Below are positions 42,820 to 51,681 of a DNA stretch of 64,000 nt, one piece after another. The notes under the pieces were generated by a model, which worked only from the letters and a program-made list of their open reading frames with translations, was not told where the DNA came from and did no database searches. Within the stretch, counting starts at the first letter, position 1; each line of letters starts with the position of its first letter. Made by a program: the position numbers and the translations under genes. The DNA lies in NCBI GenBank assembly GCA_947168665.1, contig CAMVMX010000006.1, forward strand, positions 1 to 64,000. The letters run 5' to 3'. The DNA is from an uncultured Bacteroidales bacterium. Its GTDB lineage: Bacteria > Bacteroidota > Bacteroidia > Bacteroidales > P3.

Positions 42820-44127
42820 ATGAACTGGAAAGATGAATATAAGAAGAAGATTTCAACCCCTGAGAGGGCTATTGCCGATATTCACGACGGCAACTGCGTG
42901 GTGATGGGCCATGCCGCTGCCTCGCCGCATATCATCCAGCACGCCCTGGCCGAGCATTGCGAGGACTATAACGATGTCCTCATCTTCCACATGACCACCT
43001 TGGGCGAGAACGAGTGCCTCCATCCCCGCTGCTATGGCCACTTCCGCCATGTCAGCAACTTCTTGTCGGCCAACTCGCGCGATGCCGTGAACCATCTGGA
43101 GGGCGATTTCTTCCCCGCCTATTTCAAGGATGTGCCCGAGATGATAGGCGATGAGATTCCCTGCGATGTGGCCGTCTTTCAAGCCACCCCGCCCAACGAA
43201 GAGGGCTACTGTTCGCTCGGTGTGTCGTGCGACTATGCGCTGGCGGCCATCCGTGTGGCCAAGTCCGTTATTATTGAGACCAACGAACTCATGCCCTTCA
43301 CCTATGGCGAAGGCATGATTCATGTGTCGCAGATTGACCACATCATTCCCTGCGCTTATCACCTGCCCGAACTCCACGCCGAGGCCCCGTCGGAGGTCGA
43401 GATGGCCATCGGACGCCATTGTTCCACCCTCATTGCCGACGGCTCCACGCTCCAGTTGGGCATCGGGGCCATCCCCAACGCCGTCCTCCAGTCGCTGGGC
43501 GACAAGAACGACCTCGGCATCCACAGCGAGATGTTCTCCGACGGCGTGGCCGACCTCATGCGGCGCGGCATCATCAACGGCAGTCGTAAAACCATGCACA
43601 AAGGCAAGGCTGTAGCCACGTTTATCATGGGTTCACGCGAATTATACGACTTTGTGGACGGCAACGAGGACATCGAACTCTACCCCGTCAACTACACCAA
43701 CGACCCCTTCATCATTGCCCAGAACTACCGTATGGTGTCCATCAACTCCTGCCTCGAAGTCGACCTCATGGGGCAAGTGGCCAGCGAGTCCATCGGCATG
43801 CGCCAGTACAGCGGCATTGGCGGGCAGATTGACTTTGTGCGCGGTGCCACCATGTCGCGCGAGGGCAAAAGCATTATCGCCATGCCCTCCACCGCCGCTG
43901 GAGGCACCATATCGCGCATCAAGCCTTTCCTCACTCCCGGCGCAGCCGTTAGCACCACCCGCAACGATGTCAACTACATCGTCACCGAATACGGCATAGC
44001 GCGACTCAAAGGCCGCACCCTGAAACACCGTGCCGAAGACCTCATCCGCATCGCCCACCCCGATTTCCGTCCTATGCTCATCGAGGAGTACGAGCGCCGT
44101 TTCTGCTGCAAATATGAGGTGGACTAA
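42820..44127 (+). CDS. Acetyl-CoA hydrolase/transferase-family CoA-transferase
   Basis: A 435-residue cytoplasmic enzyme of the class that includes 4-hydroxybutyrate CoA-transferase and acetate-dependent butyryl/propionyl CoA-transferases. The catalytic Glu is Glu237 in GIHSEMFSDG. The surrounding pattern LQLGIGAIPNAVLQSL and the later GIGGQIDFVRGA (oxyanion and CoA-binding loop) are intact. Such enzymes move CoA between acyl-CoA and acetate, saving ATP in fermentation. Control by a cobalamin riboswitch suggests a link to a B12-dependent acyl-CoA route such as methylmalonyl-CoA/propionate or aminomutase fermentation, which is an inference. It ends base-to-base against the convergent PhzF gene. 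Confidence 0.9.
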   Translation: MNWKDEYKKKISTPERAIADIHDGNCVVMGHAAASPHIIQHALAEHCEDYNDVLIFHMTTLGENECLHPRCYGHFRHVSNFLSANSRDAVNHLEGDFFPAYFKDVPEMIGDEIPCDVAVFQATPPNEEGYCSLGVSCDYALAAIRVAKSVIIETNELMPFTYGEGMIHVSQIDHIIPCAYHLPELHAEAPSEVEMAIGRHCSTLIADGSTLQLGIGAIPNAVLQSLGDKNDLGIHSEMFSDGVADLMRRGIINGSRKTMHKGKAVATFIMGSRELYDFVDGNEDIELYPVNYTNDPFIIAQNYRMVSINSCLEVDLMGQVASESIGMRQYSGIGGQIDFVRGATMSREGKSIIAMPSTAAGGTISRIKPFLTPGAAVSTTRNDVNYIVTEYGIARLKGRTLKHRAEDLIRIAHPDFRPMLIEEYERRFCCKYEVD

Positions 44128-44967
44128 TTAAACCAGCAGTTCGCCCCGTGCCACGATGCGGCATTGTCCGCCCACGTATACCTGCCCGTTGGCGGTGAGC
44201 GATGTCTCCACCACCGACGGGCGGCCCATCTTCTCACCCTGCAAGAATGAGTAGTCCCCGCCGGGGGCTATCATGCCACGGCGTTGCATGTAGTGAGTCA
44301 AGGCGGCATTGGCGGTGCCGGTGGCGGACTCCTCGTCCACCCCGTAGAGGGGTGCGAAGTTGCGCGTATGGGCGGTGTAGCCGTCGCCGACAGCGGCAAA
44401 GGCGTGCACTCCGACCACTTCCAGTTCACGGCTCAATGCCGTCAGGGCATCCATATCGGGATTCAGACCGTCCAGTTCGGCCAGACTGCCCACGGGCAGG
44501 ATGATGTCCGGCAGTCCGGTTGAGACTATCTCCACCGGCATGGCCGCTGCCGTGCATCCCATTATTCGGCACAGGCGTCCCTCATCGACAGTCCGCTCCA
44601 CAACGCGGGGTGTGGCCATTTGCATCATCACCCGCTCGCCCACGCGCACCTCCAGATCGCCCGCCAGGGTGTGGTTCATACATGTCGTCCCTGCGGACAC
44701 GAAGCCCTCTTGCCGCAGGGTGCCGAATGTGGCTATCGTGGCGTGGCCGCACAGGTCCACCTCATAGCGGGGAGTAAAATACCGCACGGTGAACTCCTGC
44801 TCGCCGTCGCGTCTCACGAAGGCCGTCTCCGAATATCTCAACTCCGCAGCCACCTGCTGCATCAGGCCCTCATCAGGAAATCCGCCGCCCTCCGGCAGCA
44901 ACACCACCCCTGCGGGGTTGCCCCCGAAAGGCTTGGATGTAAAAGCGTCAACTATATAGTATTGCAT
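44128..44967 (-). CDS. PhzF-family isomerase-like protein
   Basis: A 279-residue protein of the PhzF/diaminopimelate-epimerase fold. The start chosen (44967) gives the family N terminus YIVDAFTSKPFGGNPAGV; the longer frame adds 36 residues that would be translated from the repeat element upstream. The catalytic Glu lies in RYSETAFV, the Cys-Gly-His loop in DLCGHATIA, and the C-terminal half has DEESATGTANAAL. The real substrate of such non-phenazine members is unknown. Confidence 0.9.
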   Translation of the reverse strand: MQYYIVDAFTSKPFGGNPAGVVLLPEGGGFPDEGLMQQVAAELRYSETAFVRRDGEQEFTVRYFTPRYEVDLCGHATIATFGTLRQEGFVSAGTTCMNHTLAGDLEVRVGERVMMQMATPRVVERTVDEGRLCRIMGCTAAAMPVEIVSTGLPDIILPVGSLAELDGLNPDMDALTALSRELEVVGVHAFAAVGDGYTAHTRNFAPLYGVDEESATGTANAALTHYMQRRGMIAPGGDYSFLQGEKMGRPSVVETSLTANGQVYVGGQCRIVARGELLV

Positions 44968-45000
44968 GGAGTAATTGTTTTTGCTCAATATAAAGTATGA

Positions 45001-45133
45001 CTGATTTTTTCCAACCGTTCTTATTGTCGCGTCCCTTCGGGACGCTGGACTGTAGAGGTCTCGTCTGCCCCACACTGCGTTCCTTGTGTGGGGTTATTGA
45101 GATTCAACCTCTTTGAGGTTGTTGAAAAATCAG
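45001..45133. repeat. REP/MITE-like element: terminal inverted repeat enclosing three hairpins
   Basis: The outer arms CTGATTTTT (45001-45009) and AAAAATCAG (45125-45133) are perfect inverted repeats. Inside are three hairpins: GCGTCCC-TTC-GGGACGC (45029-45045), CCCCACAC-10 nt-GTGTGGGG (45068-45093) and CAACCTC-TTT-GAGGTTG (45105-45121). It lies between two leftward genes, just upstream of the PhzF start. This matches the form of Bacteroidota intergenic palindromic repeats; no transposase is nearby. It could also end transcription from the ABC exporter gene. Confidence 0.7.
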
Positions 45134-45222
45134 CCTTATACCAAACCATAGCCATTTTTTGTCATGCAAAGATACAAACTATTTTTCACATGGCGAAATA
45201 TTCGCCCCAGGCAAAAGCGTCG

Positions 45223-47034
45223 TCAACCCAGCGTTTCGGCTATCTTGTCGGCGTTCATGCTGCGGGCCGAGGCATCGAAAATCTCCTTGTACAGACCTCC
45301 CTGCCGGTACACCTCGTCGGGGCTGCCGTGCTGCACGGCGTGCCCTTTGTCCAGCACATACAGTGCGTCCGAGTCGATAATCTGCCCGATGTTGTGGCTT
45401 ATCACAATCACCGTGCGTCCCTGCTTGATTGCGTCGATAGAGTTTTTGATTTGCTCGGTGGCGATGGCGTCGAGGCTTGCCGTGGGTTCGTCGAGGAAGA
45501 TGATGGGCGGGTTCTTCAGGAACATGCGGGCTATGGCAATCCGTTGCTGCTGTCCGCCGCTCAACTGCAGGGCATTGGCGTTGAATCCTCCGGGCAGCGC
45601 CATGATGGCATCGTATATGTAAGCCTGTCGCGCCGCCTGTTCCACTTCGGCGCGGGAGGCCGAGGGCTTGCCGTAGCGTATATTCTCCTCAATGGTGCCG
45701 CTGAAGATATGATTCTTCTGAAGCACCAGGCCTATGTTGTCGCGCAGCGCGGCGGTGTCCCACTCGGCCAGCGGCACCCCGTCGAGGGTGATGCTGCCGC
45801 TGTCCGGCGCGTAGAACTTGTCCAGCAGGTTCACAATCGTGGTCTTCCCCGCGCCGCTCAGTCCCACCAGGGCGGTGGTCTTTCCAGCCTCGATGGTCAT
45901 CGTCAAGTCGCGGATGGCGTGCGTCCCGTTGCTGTAGGTGAACTCCACGTCCCGCAGCTCGAAGCGTCCCTCCACCTTGGCGGGCTTGTAAGTACCCGTC
46001 TGCTCCACCTCGCCGTCGGCCTCCAGCAGTCCGAAGAACCCTTCGGCGTAAATCAGTGCGTCGTTCAAATCGTCGTAGATGCGGTGCAGCTGGCGGATGG
46101 GTGCGCTCACGTTGCCGAAGAGCAGCACATGGTACATGATTTTGCCGATAGTCATGCCCGGATAGTCGGTCAGCACCAAATAAGCCGTCAGAATGATAAT
46201 CAGCACCGTGCCGATCTGCTCCACAAACGTCTTCAGCCCCTCGAACAGGAAACTGATGCGGCGCGTGGCCATCTGCTGGTCGGTCGACTCGTTCTGCAGC
46301 CTTGCCTGCCGGTCGGCCTCCATAGCCTCGCGGTTGAACGATTTGATGACCCCCATACTCTCCAGTATGTTCATGATGCCGTGGTTCAAAGCCTGGTGGG
46401 TGCCGAACACCCGGCGCCGCCAGCCCTTCATCCTCACTCCCTGCCGGGCGGTGATGAAGAAATAGACCGGTATGACGGCCAGGGCCACCAGCCCCACATA
46501 CACATTGGCGGCGAACATCAGCGCCAATGCCATCACCGCGCTCGTGAAGAGCGGCAAGATGTCGATAAAGAAGTTCTTCACCGTGTTGCTCAGGCTCATC
46601 ACGCCGCGGTCAATGCGGGTCTGCACCTTGCCGGGCTCGTTGCCCTCGGCGCTGAAGAAAGCCATGCGGAATTGCAGGATGCGGTCCACCACCCGCAGCG
46701 AGAGGTCGCGGCTGACATTGATGCGGATTTTCTCGCCGAAGATGCGCTGCCCGAAAGTAATCAAAGCCGCCAGCACCTCCTTGCCCAGCAGCACCGCGCT
46801 GACCATCGCCAGCAGTCGTGCCGCCTGCCCCCATTCGAAGCCGCCTTCTCGATGCATGAGACCATTGATGGCGTCCACCGCGCGGTCCAGCACCACAGCA
46901 TTCACCTGCGACATCGCGGCCCCTACGGCCGTCAGCACCAGCGCCGCTATCAGAAGCCAACGGTAGGGCAGCACGTATGGCAGCAGTTTGCGCAGCAGCC
47001 TCCCGATATTCATCTTCGAAGTCGTCTCAACCAT
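45223..47034 (-). CDS. ABC exporter, fused permease and ATPase
   Basis: A 603-residue half-transporter of the MsbA/lipid- or drug-exporter class. Six membrane segments lie in residues ~20-320. The ATPase part begins near 355: Walker A GLSGAGKTT (about 390), Q-loop LVLQKNHIFSG, signature LSGGQQQR, Walker B IIFLDEPTASLD, and the His in VISHN. It should work as a homodimer in the inner membrane. The substrate is unknown. Own promoter at 47060; no second half-transporter is adjacent. Confidence 0.92.
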   Translation of the reverse strand: MVETTSKMNIGRLLRKLLPYVLPYRWLLIAALVLTAVGAAMSQVNAVVLDRAVDAINGLMHREGGFEWGQAARLLAMVSAVLLGKEVLAALITFGQRIFGEKIRINVSRDLSLRVVDRILQFRMAFFSAEGNEPGKVQTRIDRGVMSLSNTVKNFFIDILPLFTSAVMALALMFAANVYVGLVALAVIPVYFFITARQGVRMKGWRRRVFGTHQALNHGIMNILESMGVIKSFNREAMEADRQARLQNESTDQQMATRRISFLFEGLKTFVEQIGTVLIIILTAYLVLTDYPGMTIGKIMYHVLLFGNVSAPIRQLHRIYDDLNDALIYAEGFFGLLEADGEVEQTGTYKPAKVEGRFELRDVEFTYSNGTHAIRDLTMTIEAGKTTALVGLSGAGKTTIVNLLDKFYAPDSGSITLDGVPLAEWDTAALRDNIGLVLQKNHIFSGTIEENIRYGKPSASRAEVEQAARQAYIYDAIMALPGGFNANALQLSGGQQQRIAIARMFLKNPPIIFLDEPTASLDAIATEQIKNSIDAIKQGRTVIVISHNIGQIIDSDALYVLDKGHAVQHGSPDEVYRQGGLYKEIFDASARSMNADKIAETLG

Positions 47035-47059
47035 CTATTATATCATCTTTTATCTGCTG

Positions 47060-47067
47060 CAAAGATA
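47060..47067 (-). promoter_or_regulatory. Promoter box of the ABC exporter gene
   Basis: CAAAGATA (TATCTTTG leftward), 26 bases before the start at 47034. Confidence 0.7.
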
Positions 47068-47378
47068 CGACAAAATTTTGACTTGTCGCATTTTGTTTTC
47101 TCTGTGTCAGGAAAAAGGTGTGTTTTTGTTTTGTTCATATAAGGACTCCAGCCCCCCGATCGGAAATCAGGCCATATTGGATAGCCTCACTATCCGTTGC
47201 TTCCGGTCCCCCCGACAAGTCTCTGACACGGACTGGCAAACGCCGCTATATAGGCTCTTCGCGTCAGCGTTGTTTTGATTTGTCCGGCGGCGGCATGTCC
47301 GCTCTAACCTCGCTCGTTAGGCGGTTGAAAGGCAGTTGTGATTCGGCTGTTCGACGTGCGGCGGCCGTTGAAGTGAGG
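47068..47378. other. Spacer of about 310 bases
   Basis: A small hairpin GGATAG-CCTCA-CTATCC lies near 47178. No gene is supported. Confidence 0.4.
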
Positions 47379-48164
47379 TTAAAATGGTGTTGATGTAGAG
47401 GCCATGGAGTGGCCGAAGAGCGCGAAGTCGGCGCGGAGAGGGTCGTCGGGGAAGACTTGGGCCAGGGTGGCGGTAAGGCGTTGGGCGGCGGTCATGGTGG
47501 CGGCAGCGGAGGCGAGCAGCCCCAGCTGGCGCGACTGGGCGAGGACGTGGGTGTCGAGCGGCATGATAAGGGTGCGGCGGTCGATGAAGGAGGCCCAAAG
47601 GCCGAGGTCGACGGGCGACCCGTCGCGCACCATCCAGCGGAGGAACATGCAGAGGCGTTTGCAGGCCGAGCGGGTGTCGCGCGGCACGGCGGCGCAGCCG
47701 CCGTCGGCTCCGAACCAGCGTGTGAGGGCCTCGACGGCTTGCAGACCAGTGGAGGCGTGGAGCCGGATATAGCGGCCCAGGGTGCCGTGGCGGTCGAGCA
47801 GGCTGCGGTAGCGCTGCAGCAGACGGTGTATGTCGGACACGGTGTAGAGGCGGTAGAAGCAGCAGGGGTCGCCTTCGGGCAGCGCTTGTGCAAAGCTGCC
47901 GCTGGCAATCCATTGGTGGACTTGTCCGCCCGACTGGTCAAGCAGCCACTGGATTCGGGGCATGAACTGGGTGCGGCTGCCATAGCTGAGGCAGGAGGCA
48001 AGGAAGGCCATGGCCTCGCGGTTTTCGGCTCCCGATACTTGGTGCATGAACCACGAAGGGTCGCCGACGAAGAAGTCGGCCGTCTCATAGCGGTCGGCAT
48101 AGCTTCTCAATAGTTGGCGTGTGGCCTTGGGTATCATTGTCTTGTGTGTGCTCGTGGCATTCAT
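47379..48164 (-). CDS. TIGR02757/DUF2400-family protein
   Basis: A 261-residue soluble protein. It matches the DUF2400 (TIGR02757) pattern common in Bacteroidota: ADFFVGDPSWFMHQ near the start, AFLASCLSYGSR, then RLCMFLRWMVR, then WASFIDRRTLIMPLDTHV, quoted partly as LIMPLDTHVLAQSRQLGL, and a PL-ADFALFGHS ending. The fold resembles helix-hairpin-helix DNA glycosylases, but no activity is known to me. I start at 48164 because the promoter box (48174-48181) leaves no room for the earlier ATG at 48176. Leader length is nearly zero. Confidence 0.85.
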   Translation of the reverse strand: MNATSTHKTMIPKATRQLLRSYADRYETADFFVGDPSWFMHQVSGAENREAMAFLASCLSYGSRTQFMPRIQWLLDQSGGQVHQWIASGSFAQALPEGDPCCFYRLYTVSDIHRLLQRYRSLLDRHGTLGRYIRLHASTGLQAVEALTRWFGADGGCAAVPRDTRSACKRLCMFLRWMVRDGSPVDLGLWASFIDRRTLIMPLDTHVLAQSRQLGLLASAAATMTAAQRLTATLAQVFPDDPLRADFALFGHSMASTSTPF

Positions 48165-48173
48165 TCTGTTTTG

Positions 48174-48181
48174 CAAAGGTA
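48174..48181 (-). promoter_or_regulatory. Promoter box of the DUF2400 gene
   Basis: CAAAGGTA (TACCTTTG leftward), 10 bases before the chosen start. Confidence 0.6.
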
Positions 48182-48336
48182 CTCTTTTTTCCTGTCATGG
48201 AGGTTTTTTGTGTCGCCAACATTCGTGTTTGGGTTGCAGGGGTTGCGCTAAGGCTGTTAGTTGTTGGATGTAGGCACAATAATAATGGCCAATTGTCGTT
48301 ATTGGGTTGATATTATTAACTAAAATCCTTAAAACA

Positions 48337-48930
48337 ATGAAAGACATACTTCCGATAAACGGTTTTTTTGAGATGATGCAGCTGCCTGCCGACATGGAGC
48401 ATGTTGGTGTTGTCAGTGCCATGACGTTGAGCTATCACCACGGCAAGCATTTGAGGGCATACGTGGACAATCTGAACAAGCTGCTGCCGGGCAGCGGGCT
48501 GGAGAATCTGCCGATTAGTGAGGTAATCAAGAAGTCGACGGGCGGCCTGTTTAACAATGCCGGCCAGGTGCTGAACCATGTGATGTATTTTGAGCAGTTC
48601 GGAGCGGGCAACCATGAGCCGCAGGGTAGGATAAAAGAGATGATTGACCGTGATTTCGGGTCGGTGGAGAATTTCAAGAAGGAGTTTGAGCAGAAGGGTG
48701 CGACCCTTTTCGGTTCGGGCTGGGTGTGGCTGAGCGCCGACTCTGAGGGGCATTTGGTGATTACGCAGGAGGCTAATGCCAACAATCCTCTGGTGAACGG
48801 TTTGGTGCCGCTGTTGACATTCGATGTGTGGGAGCATGCCTACTATTTAGATTATCAAAACCGCCGCGCAGACTATCTGAGTGCATTGTGGCGGGTGATG
48901 GATTGGCAAGTGGTCGAGAGCCGTCTTTGA
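48337..48930 (+). CDS. sodB: Superoxide dismutase, Fe/Mn type
   Basis: A 197-residue cytoplasmic enzyme that dismutates superoxide. The metal ligands are His34 (SYHHGKH), His81 (LNHVMYF), Asp163 and His167 (FDVWEHAYY). Gln77 in FNNAGQ occupies the position typical of iron enzymes, as in other anaerobic Bacteroidota, some of which accept either metal. The ATG at 48337 is chosen; the longer frame adds ten residues outside the family. It lies convergent to the redox operon at 48996-51628. Confidence 0.92.
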   Translation: MKDILPINGFFEMMQLPADMEHVGVVSAMTLSYHHGKHLRAYVDNLNKLLPGSGLENLPISEVIKKSTGGLFNNAGQVLNHVMYFEQFGAGNHEPQGRIKEMIDRDFGSVENFKKEFEQKGATLFGSGWVWLSADSEGHLVITQEANANNPLVNGLVPLLTFDVWEHAYYLDYQNRRADYLSALWRVMDWQVVESRL

Positions 48931-48948
48931 TTGCGGGGTAAAATGAAT

Positions 48949-48980
48949 GGCAGGCTGAACCCGGTGGGGTTCAGCCTGCC
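48949..48980. terminator. Hairpin between convergent genes
   Basis: GGCAGGCTGAACC pairs with GGTTCAGCCTGCC. Perfect 13-bp stem shared by the sod gene and the radical SAM gene; no strong T tract on either side. Confidence 0.65.
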
Positions 48981-48995
48981 ATAGGTATGGCAAGG

Positions 48996-50090
48996 CTATG
49001 CCTGGAGCATGGCTTCAACTTCGTCTTTGTGTTCGAAGAGGGTGCAGCCGCCGGTGTGTTCCCAGCCGAGGGCGCGGGCGTCGCGGATGCGGCGGAAGAG
49101 GGGTGACTGCATGGCTTGTTTGAGGCCGAGCTGCACCACGTTGCTGTCGGAGTAGGGGGAGAAGGGGCAGGGTTCGGCGGCGCCGTCGGGGCCGATGTGG
49201 AAGAAGCCGCGTCCGGCGGCAAGGCATCCGCCCAGGGCTTTCTCGTCGCCGGGGAAGGAGAGGAGAATCAGGTCGCGGGCGGCGCTCTGGCGGCGGCTTT
49301 CAAGTATTTGTTCCATGTCGGCTACATGCTCGTCGGAGAAGGCGAGGTGGGCGGTTTTCTGGTCGAGGGGTACGTATTCGACGTAGAAGATGAGTTTGCA
49401 CCCCAGGTCGTGCAGTTGGGCTATGTATTGTTCGGAGGTGACGGCCTGGTAGTTTTCGGTGGTGACGGTGATGCTGACGCCGTAGAAGAGTTTTTGGTTT
49501 TTGAGGTCGGCCATGCTGCGCAGGGCACGCTGGTAGACTCCTTGGCCGCGGCGGTTGTCGGTGGCTGCGGCGTCGCCCTCCAGGCTGATGACGGGTATCA
49601 TGTTGAGGTGCTGGCGGAAGAAGTCGAGATAGGTGGGGCCGATCATGGTGCCGTTGGTGAAGATGGGGAAAATCATGTCGTCGACGGTGGCAATCTGCTG
49701 CAGGAGGTCGCGCCGGGTGAGGGGTTCGCCTCCGGCCAGGAGGGCGAAGTTGATGCCGAGGTCGGCGGCTTGCTGGAAGATGGATTGCCATTGGTCGGGG
49801 GTGAGGGTTTGCTTGGTGGCGGCGCCGGGGTCGGCGGCAATGCCGTTTTGGCGGGCGTAGCACCCTTTGCAGTGGAGGTTGCAGGTGGTGGCGATGCTGG
49901 CTATGAGGAATGGAGGAACGTCGAGTCCCTCGTTTTGGAGGATTTCGGCGCGCCGTTTTTCGGAGCGGGTAAAGCGGTTTTGCATGCGCAGCACGAAGGT
50001 TGCTTCGCGGGGGTTGGAAAGCATGTTGAGGTATGCTTTGCCCATAATTGACCGTATGCTGTCGGCCATGTATTGACTGAGGTTGATCAT
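48996..50090 (-). CDS. Radical SAM protein with SPASM-like C terminus
   Basis: A 364-residue protein. The radical SAM motif C-x3-C-x2-C is CNLHCKGC (about residue 71), followed by the glycine-rich AGGEPLTRRDLL and FTNGTMIG strands. The C-terminal third has further Cys (GGCLAAGRGFFHIGPDG, EPCPFSPYSDSN, GGCTLFEH), suggesting a second iron-sulfur site as in SPASM/twitch proteins. It ends a leftward operon: the MarR gene overlaps it by four bases. Substrate unknown; peptide modification or a maturase role are possible. No precursor peptide gene was found beside it. Confidence 0.85.
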   Translation of the reverse strand: MINLSQYMADSIRSIMGKAYLNMLSNPREATFVLRMQNRFTRSEKRRAEILQNEGLDVPPFLIASIATTCNLHCKGCYARQNGIAADPGAATKQTLTPDQWQSIFQQAADLGINFALLAGGEPLTRRDLLQQIATVDDMIFPIFTNGTMIGPTYLDFFRQHLNMIPVISLEGDAAATDNRRGQGVYQRALRSMADLKNQKLFYGVSITVTTENYQAVTSEQYIAQLHDLGCKLIFYVEYVPLDQKTAHLAFSDEHVADMEQILESRRQSAARDLILLSFPGDEKALGGCLAAGRGFFHIGPDGAAEPCPFSPYSDSNVVQLGLKQAMQSPLFRRIRDARALGWEHTGGCTLFEHKDEVEAMLQA

Positions 50091-50545
50091 GCGGTGAGGT
50101 GTTGTTGTTGTTTTTTCAGGGAGTTGATGATGTGGTCGAGGGTGGTGGTCAGCCGGACTAATTCATCAACAGAGGGCATGTTGTCGGCCAGTTGTTGCCC
50201 TACACAGCTGGGGATGTCTTTGGCGGCTTCTTGTAGTTTGCGTCCTTTTTTGGTGAGGCTGACGATGCGCTGGCGGCTGTCGACCACGCTGCGGGTGCGC
50301 ACCAGCAGTCCGTCGCGTTCCATGCGTTGCAGCAGGGGGGTGACGGTGTTGGTGTCGAGACACAGGCGCGAGGTGATTTCGCTCACGGGCAGGTTGTCCT
50401 GTTGCCATAGCACGAGCAGCACCAGGTATTGGGGATAGGTGATGCCGAGGGGCTCGAAATAGGGGTGGTAGGCCCGGGTGACGAGTCGTGAGGCTGTGTA
50501 GAGCCTGAAACAGATTTGGTTTTCCAGTTTCAGTTGGTCGTACAT
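50087..50545 (-). CDS. MarR-family transcription regulator
   Basis: A 152-residue winged-helix DNA-binding protein. Chosen start 50545 (MYDQLKLENQICFRLY). The recognition part is ITSRLCLDTNTVTPLLQRME and the wing is VRTRSVVDSRQRIVSL. The Cys in ENQICF near the N terminus sits where OhrR-type organic-peroxide sensors hold their reactive Cys, which fits its place behind glutathione peroxidase. It overlaps the radical SAM gene by 4 bases. It probably controls this operon. Confidence 0.9.
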   Translation of the reverse strand: MYDQLKLENQICFRLYTASRLVTRAYHPYFEPLGITYPQYLVLLVLWQQDNLPVSEITSRLCLDTNTVTPLLQRMERDGLLVRTRSVVDSRQRIVSLTKKGRKLQEAAKDIPSCVGQQLADNMPSVDELVRLTTTLDHIINSLKKQQQHLTA

Positions 50546-50549
50546 GGGT

Positions 50550-51170
50550 TTAGAGCATTGCTTGGATGGATTGTTCAAAGTCTTTGGGTTCGGTGGTGGG
50601 GGCGAAACGCTCGATGCGTGTGCCGTCGCGCGAGATGAGGAATTTAGTGAAGTTCCACTTGATGTCGCTGTCTTTCTCGACAGATTTGCTGATTTTGGAG
50701 AACATGGCTGTGGTGGCCTTGGCTTTGAGTCCCTTGACTTCCTCGGTGGGGGCCTGCGCTTTGAGGTAGGTGAAGATGGGGTGTTCGTCTTTGCCGTTGA
50801 CGTCTATTTTCTGCATGATTTGGAAGGTGACGCCGTAGTTGAGGCGGCAGAATTCGGTGATTTCGCTGTCGGTGCCGGGGTCTTGGTTGGCAAACTGGTT
50901 GCAGGGGAATCCGATGACGACGAGTCCTTTGTCGCGGTACTTTTCGTTAAGTTCCTCGAGTCCGTCGAACTGGGGCGTGAAACCGCATTTGCTGGCGGTG
51001 TTGATGATGAGGAGCACTTTGCCTTTGAACTGGGCGAAGTCAATTTCCTGGCCATTGCTGGCGATGGCTTTGTAATCGTAAATGGTTGACATATTTGTAT
51101 CGTTTTGGGCCATGGCGTGGAGGCTGCACAGGAGCAGCCCCACGGCGATGGCGAGTTGTTTGATTTTCAT
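50550..51170 (-). CDS. Glutathione peroxidase-family protein, exported
   Basis: A 206-residue thiol peroxidase. Unusually it carries a signal peptide (cleavage around AMA-QN), so it should act in the periplasm. The catalytic Cys is in [12 protein letters not shown] (Cys, not selenocysteine). The other active-site residues are in [13 protein letters not shown] and KWNFTKFLI. It lies between the ferritin-like gene (2 bases away) and the MarR gene (4 bases away). Bacterial members usually take electrons from thioredoxin-type partners and not glutathione. A start at the internal MSTIYDYK would remove the signal peptide. Confidence 0.92.
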   Translation of the reverse strand: MKIKQLAIAVGLLLCSLHAMAQNDTNMSTIYDYKAIASNGQEIDFAQFKGKVLLIINTASKCGFTPQFDGLEELNEKYRDKGLVVIGFPCNQFANQDPGTDSEITEFCRLNYGVTFQIMQKIDVNGKDEHPIFTYLKAQAPTEEVKGLKAKATTAMFSKISKSVEKDSDIKWNFTKFLISRDGTRIERFAPTTEPKDFEQSIQAML

Positions 51171-51172
51171 GA

Positions 51173-51628
51173 TTATATCTGCTTGGTGAGCCAGTTTTGA
51201 AGGCCAATTTTCTCAATCAGGTCGAGCTGCTCTTCGCTCCAGTAGAGGTCTTCCTCTTCGTCGGCAAGGTAGGCCTTGGTGATGTCGTAGGTGGTGGGGT
51301 CGCAGCTGAGGGTGGGCATGATTTGGTAGAGTTTTTCAACTCCCTCGCGCTGGATGCGGAGGTCTTCCTCAATGTAGGCTTTGGTGTCCTCAATCAGTTT
51401 GCACTCTTTGTCCAGTTTCACCTGCGGCACGCAGCCGAGGTCGAGCATGCGGTTGGTGTACTTCTCAACCCATTCCATCTCTTCGGTGTAGTGGTCGAGG
51501 TATTTTTGTCCGAGTTTCTCGAAGCCCTGCGATTTGAAGAGCAGACCTTGCATCTTGTGGACAAAAGCACCTTCGGTTAATTCGTTCACAATCATCTGTG
51601 AGATTTGTAATGTGGCCTTAAAATCCAT
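51173..51628 (-). CDS. Ferritin-like (bacterioferritin-type) protein
   Basis: A 151-residue four-helix protein of the ferritin superfamily. Iron-binding Glu/His patterns are visible: [13 protein letters not shown] in helix [16 protein letters not shown] in helix [17 protein letters not shown], and [17 protein letters not shown] in helix D. It probably oxidises and stores iron or scavenges peroxide. First gene of the operon ferritin - glutathione peroxidase - MarR - radical SAM, behind a TATCTTTG box. Confidence 0.85.
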   Translation of the reverse strand: MDFKATLQISQMIVNELTEGAFVHKMQGLLFKSQGFEKLGQKYLDHYTEEMEWVEKYTNRMLDLGCVPQVKLDKECKLIEDTKAYIEEDLRIQREGVEKLYQIMPTLSCDPTTYDITKAYLADEEEDLYWSEEQLDLIEKIGLQNWLTKQI

Positions 51629-51673
51629 AACATCAATTTTTTATAGGGTTAATTAATTATATCGTTCACGATG

Positions 51674-51681
51674 CAAAGATA
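51674..51681 (-). promoter_or_regulatory. Promoter box of the redox operon
   Basis: CAAAGATA (TATCTTTG leftward), 46 bases before the ferritin-like start. Confidence 0.7.

Noticed and set aside
45088..47142. A 684-codon open frame on the plus strand
   Set aside because: Antisense to the ABC exporter, whose Walker and signature motifs are intact on the minus strand.
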